From CAXBMB01 sp052078155 (GTDB lineage: Bacteria; Pseudomonadota; Alphaproteobacteria; Kiloniellales; DSM-21159), in assembly GCA_052078155.1 (NCBI GenBank), contig JBQJBP010000002.1, forward strand, positions 186,001-250,000: a stretch of 64,000 nucleotides of DNA, written 5' to 3'. This document shows, one piece after another, positions 62,525-64,000 of the stretch (positions within the stretch are counted from its first letter, which is position 1; each line of letters starts with the position of its first letter). The notes under the pieces are model-generated. The model was given only the letters and a program-made list of their open reading frames with translations, was not told the DNA's origin and made no database searches. Position numbers and translations under genes: made by a program.

Positions 62525-64000
62525 CTACCCGGCGCGCCGCCGGACAAGACCTTTAAGGTCAGACAGGGTGACGGCCCGGGTGGCAAAAGCCAGCGCCAGG
62601 TAGGCCAGCAAACCAACGGCCACCAGCAAAGCCAGCGCAGGGGCCCGCACCAGCTCTGCCCCCGCCAGCGCCCCGGCCAGTTCTCCTTCCAGGACCCATA
62701 ACCCGCCCCCCATGACCACAGAGGCCAGCAGAATGCGGGGCAAGCGACCGAGCAGACGGCTGTCGGCCACAAAATGCCCCAGCCGCCAAAGCCGTCCGGC
62801 AAGCAACACCACCTGCAGCCAGGCCGACAAGGCAGTGGCCAGCGCAATCCCCACAAATCCAATCTGGAAGAACAGCACCAGAGACAGCACCACGTTTGCC
62901 GCCACGCCGATCAGGGCAAAATGGAAAGGCGTGGTTGTATCCTGCCGGGCGTAGAACCCCGGTTGCAGTATTTTGGTCAGAACATAGGCCGGAAGTCCCG
63001 TGGCAAAAGCCAGCAGGGCGAAAGCCGTGTCCCGGGCATCGTCCGGGGTAAAAGCCCCCCTCTCAAACAACACCGTGACAATGGACTGGGGAATAACCAG
63101 CAGTGCCACCGTTGCCGGCAAGGTCAGGAACAGACTCAGCTCCACCGCCCGGTTCTGGCTGTTCAATGCTCCGCTTTCATCTTTGGCTTTCAATCGCCGG
63201 GTCAGATCCGGCAGAAGCACGATGCCCAGGCCAATGCCGATCAGTCCCAGCGGCAGCTGGTAGACCCGGTCGGCGTAATAGAGATAAGAGACAGCCCCGG
63301 CCTGCAGGGTGGCAATCATCGTGCCGATCAGAATGTTGATCTGCAGCGCCCCGGCAGAGAGCACGCCCGGCAACATCAGCTTCAAAAGGCGCCGCACACG
63401 GGGGGTCAGGCGCGGACGCGGCAGACGCAAAGCCATGCCCTGCCGGGCAGCGGCCACAAACAGCAACAGGAACTGCAGAAGACCGGCAAAGGCCACCGTC
63501 CAGGCCAGGACCTGGCCCTGAGCCGCCGGGAACCAGGGCAGGACCAGCGCCAGAGAGACGATGAAACAGAGGTTGAGCACAATGGGGGCTGCGGCAGCGG
63601 CGGCAAACTTGTAAAGGGAGTTCAGCACCCCACTCAGCAGGGCCGTCAGCGCCATGAACAGCAGATAGGGAAAGGCAATGCGGGTCAGTTGAACCGCCAG
63701 ATCAAACTGCTCTGCCTGACCAACAAACCCCGGCGCAATGACAGGCATAAGCCAGGGCATGGTCGCCATGGCTGCCGCCGTCAGCAGCAGCAAGGCGGTC
63801 AGCAGGACAGAGAGGGACTCCTCCGCCAGTTGCCGGGCGGCGATCCGCCCTTCCCCCTCCAGCGCTGAGGCGAAAAGCGGCACGAAAGCTGCGTTAAATG
63901 CACCCTCTGCAAAGAGCCGCCGAAAGAGGTTGGGAAACCGAAAGGCCACAAAAAAGGCATCAGCCACAGGGCCAGACCCCAGCGCACCGGCAATCAGAAT
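62525..64000 (-). CDS. murJ: Lipid II flippase MurJ (5' end cut by window)
   Basis: Flips lipid II across the inner membrane for peptidoglycan synthesis. The frame stays open through the window end, reading ILIAGALGSGPVADAFFVAF then RFPNLFRRLFAEGAFNAAFV, the strongly conserved MurJ N-terminal region. About 491 codons are visible and roughly 20-30 N-terminal residues are missing. More than a dozen hydrophobic segments follow, and ADRVYQLPLGLIGIGLGIVL is a family hallmark. The C-terminus ends KGLVRRRAG. Confidence 0.97.
   Translation of the reverse strand: MLIAGALGSGPVADAFFVAFRFPNLFRRLFAEGAFNAAFVPLFASALEGEGRIAARQLAEESLSVLLTALLLLTAAAMATMPWLMPVIAPGFVGQAEQFDLAVQLTRIAFPYLLFMALTALLSGVLNSLYKFAAAAAAPIVLNLCFIVSLALVLPWFPAAQGQVLAWTVAFAGLLQFLLLFVAAARQGMALRLPRPRLTPRVRRLLKLMLPGVLSAGALQINILIGTMIATLQAGAVSYLYYADRVYQLPLGLIGIGLGIVLLPDLTRRLKAKDESGALNSQNRAVELSLFLTLPATVALLVIPQSIVTVLFERGAFTPDDARDTAFALLAFATGLPAYVLTKILQPGFYARQDTTTPFHFALIGVAANVVLSLVLFFQIGFVGIALATALSAWLQVVLLAGRLWRLGHFVADSRLLGRLPRILLASVVMGGGLWVLEGELAGALAGAELVRAPALALLVAVGLLAYLALAFATRAVTLSDLKGLVRRRAG

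Noticed and set aside
62774..63868. Plus-strand open frame of about 364 codons
   Set aside because: Antisense to murJ; Gln/Arg/His-rich composition is a reverse image of hydrophobic codons.

Overview
The window is chromosomal DNA from a GC-rich alphaproteobacterium, probably Rhodospirillales-like. I infer this from gene content and order, not from a search. Alphaproteobacterial markers include MucR, an alphaproteobacterial mitofilin next to HemY, a TIGR02186 protein beside a TauE/SafE exporter, OlsB/OlsA ornithine-lipid enzymes, an SDHAF4-type (DUF1674) protein, the 180-kDa type NAD-glutamate dehydrogenase, and the run miaB-phoH-ybeY-corC-lnt-xre-metK-trmB.

Layout. 1-12.7 kb is mixed housekeeping and accessory: a DUF2336 fragment, HtpX, a GNAT enzyme, SDHAF4, a MocR regulator, acetyl-CoA synthetase, a receiver-HPt protein, Rieske and EVE proteins, an MFS carrier, a creatininase-family amidohydrolase and YciI. 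12.9-22 kb holds gpsA-tsaD on the minus strand, diverging from a putative secreted hydrolase and then hemC-hemD-mitofilin-hemY (tetrapyrrole synthesis and envelope organisation). tRNA-Thr(CGU) at 22.3 kb is followed by an accessory stretch to 32.8 kb: an orphan solute-binding protein, a sterol-desaturase-family enzyme, an ECF sigma/membrane protein/metal-sensor-like trio, an ornithine-cyclodeaminase-family enzyme, an SH3 protein, an RTX protein carrying a glycosidase-like domain, and an RpfF-type DSF (diffusible signal factor) synthase. 32.8-46.3 kb is a long minus-strand housekeeping block: rimI, mucR, fur, olsB, plsC/olsA, miaB-phoH-ybeY-corC, lnt, xre regulator, metK-trmB. 46.7-53.8 kb holds the very large GDH (plus strand), tsaB and a nitroreductase. 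54-64 kb holds a polysaccharide deacetylase, a glucosaminidase, nfuA, a universal stress protein, TIGR02186-TauE, trpS and murJ (cut by the window end).

The two most interesting signals are these. (1) A family of dispersed intergenic elements, about 130 bp when complete, occurs at seven loci. It has imperfect terminal inverted repeats (AGAGCATGATCGGTTT at one end, a GAGTCAAATCGGTTT-like end at the other) and a conserved internal hairpin (AAGCGC-NNN-GCGCTT core, with covarying outer stem). Copies include rearranged and internally deleted forms, and two abut or overlap the stop codon of the neighbouring gene. (2) A DSF-synthase homologue, with both catalytic glutamates and palindromes at its promoter, lies next to an RTX-type putative exopolysaccharide hydrolase. 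This suggests, as inference only, a cell-density and biofilm-dispersal locus. No CRISPR array, insertion sequence with transposase, or prophage was seen. The tRNA is the only RNA gene I could identify.
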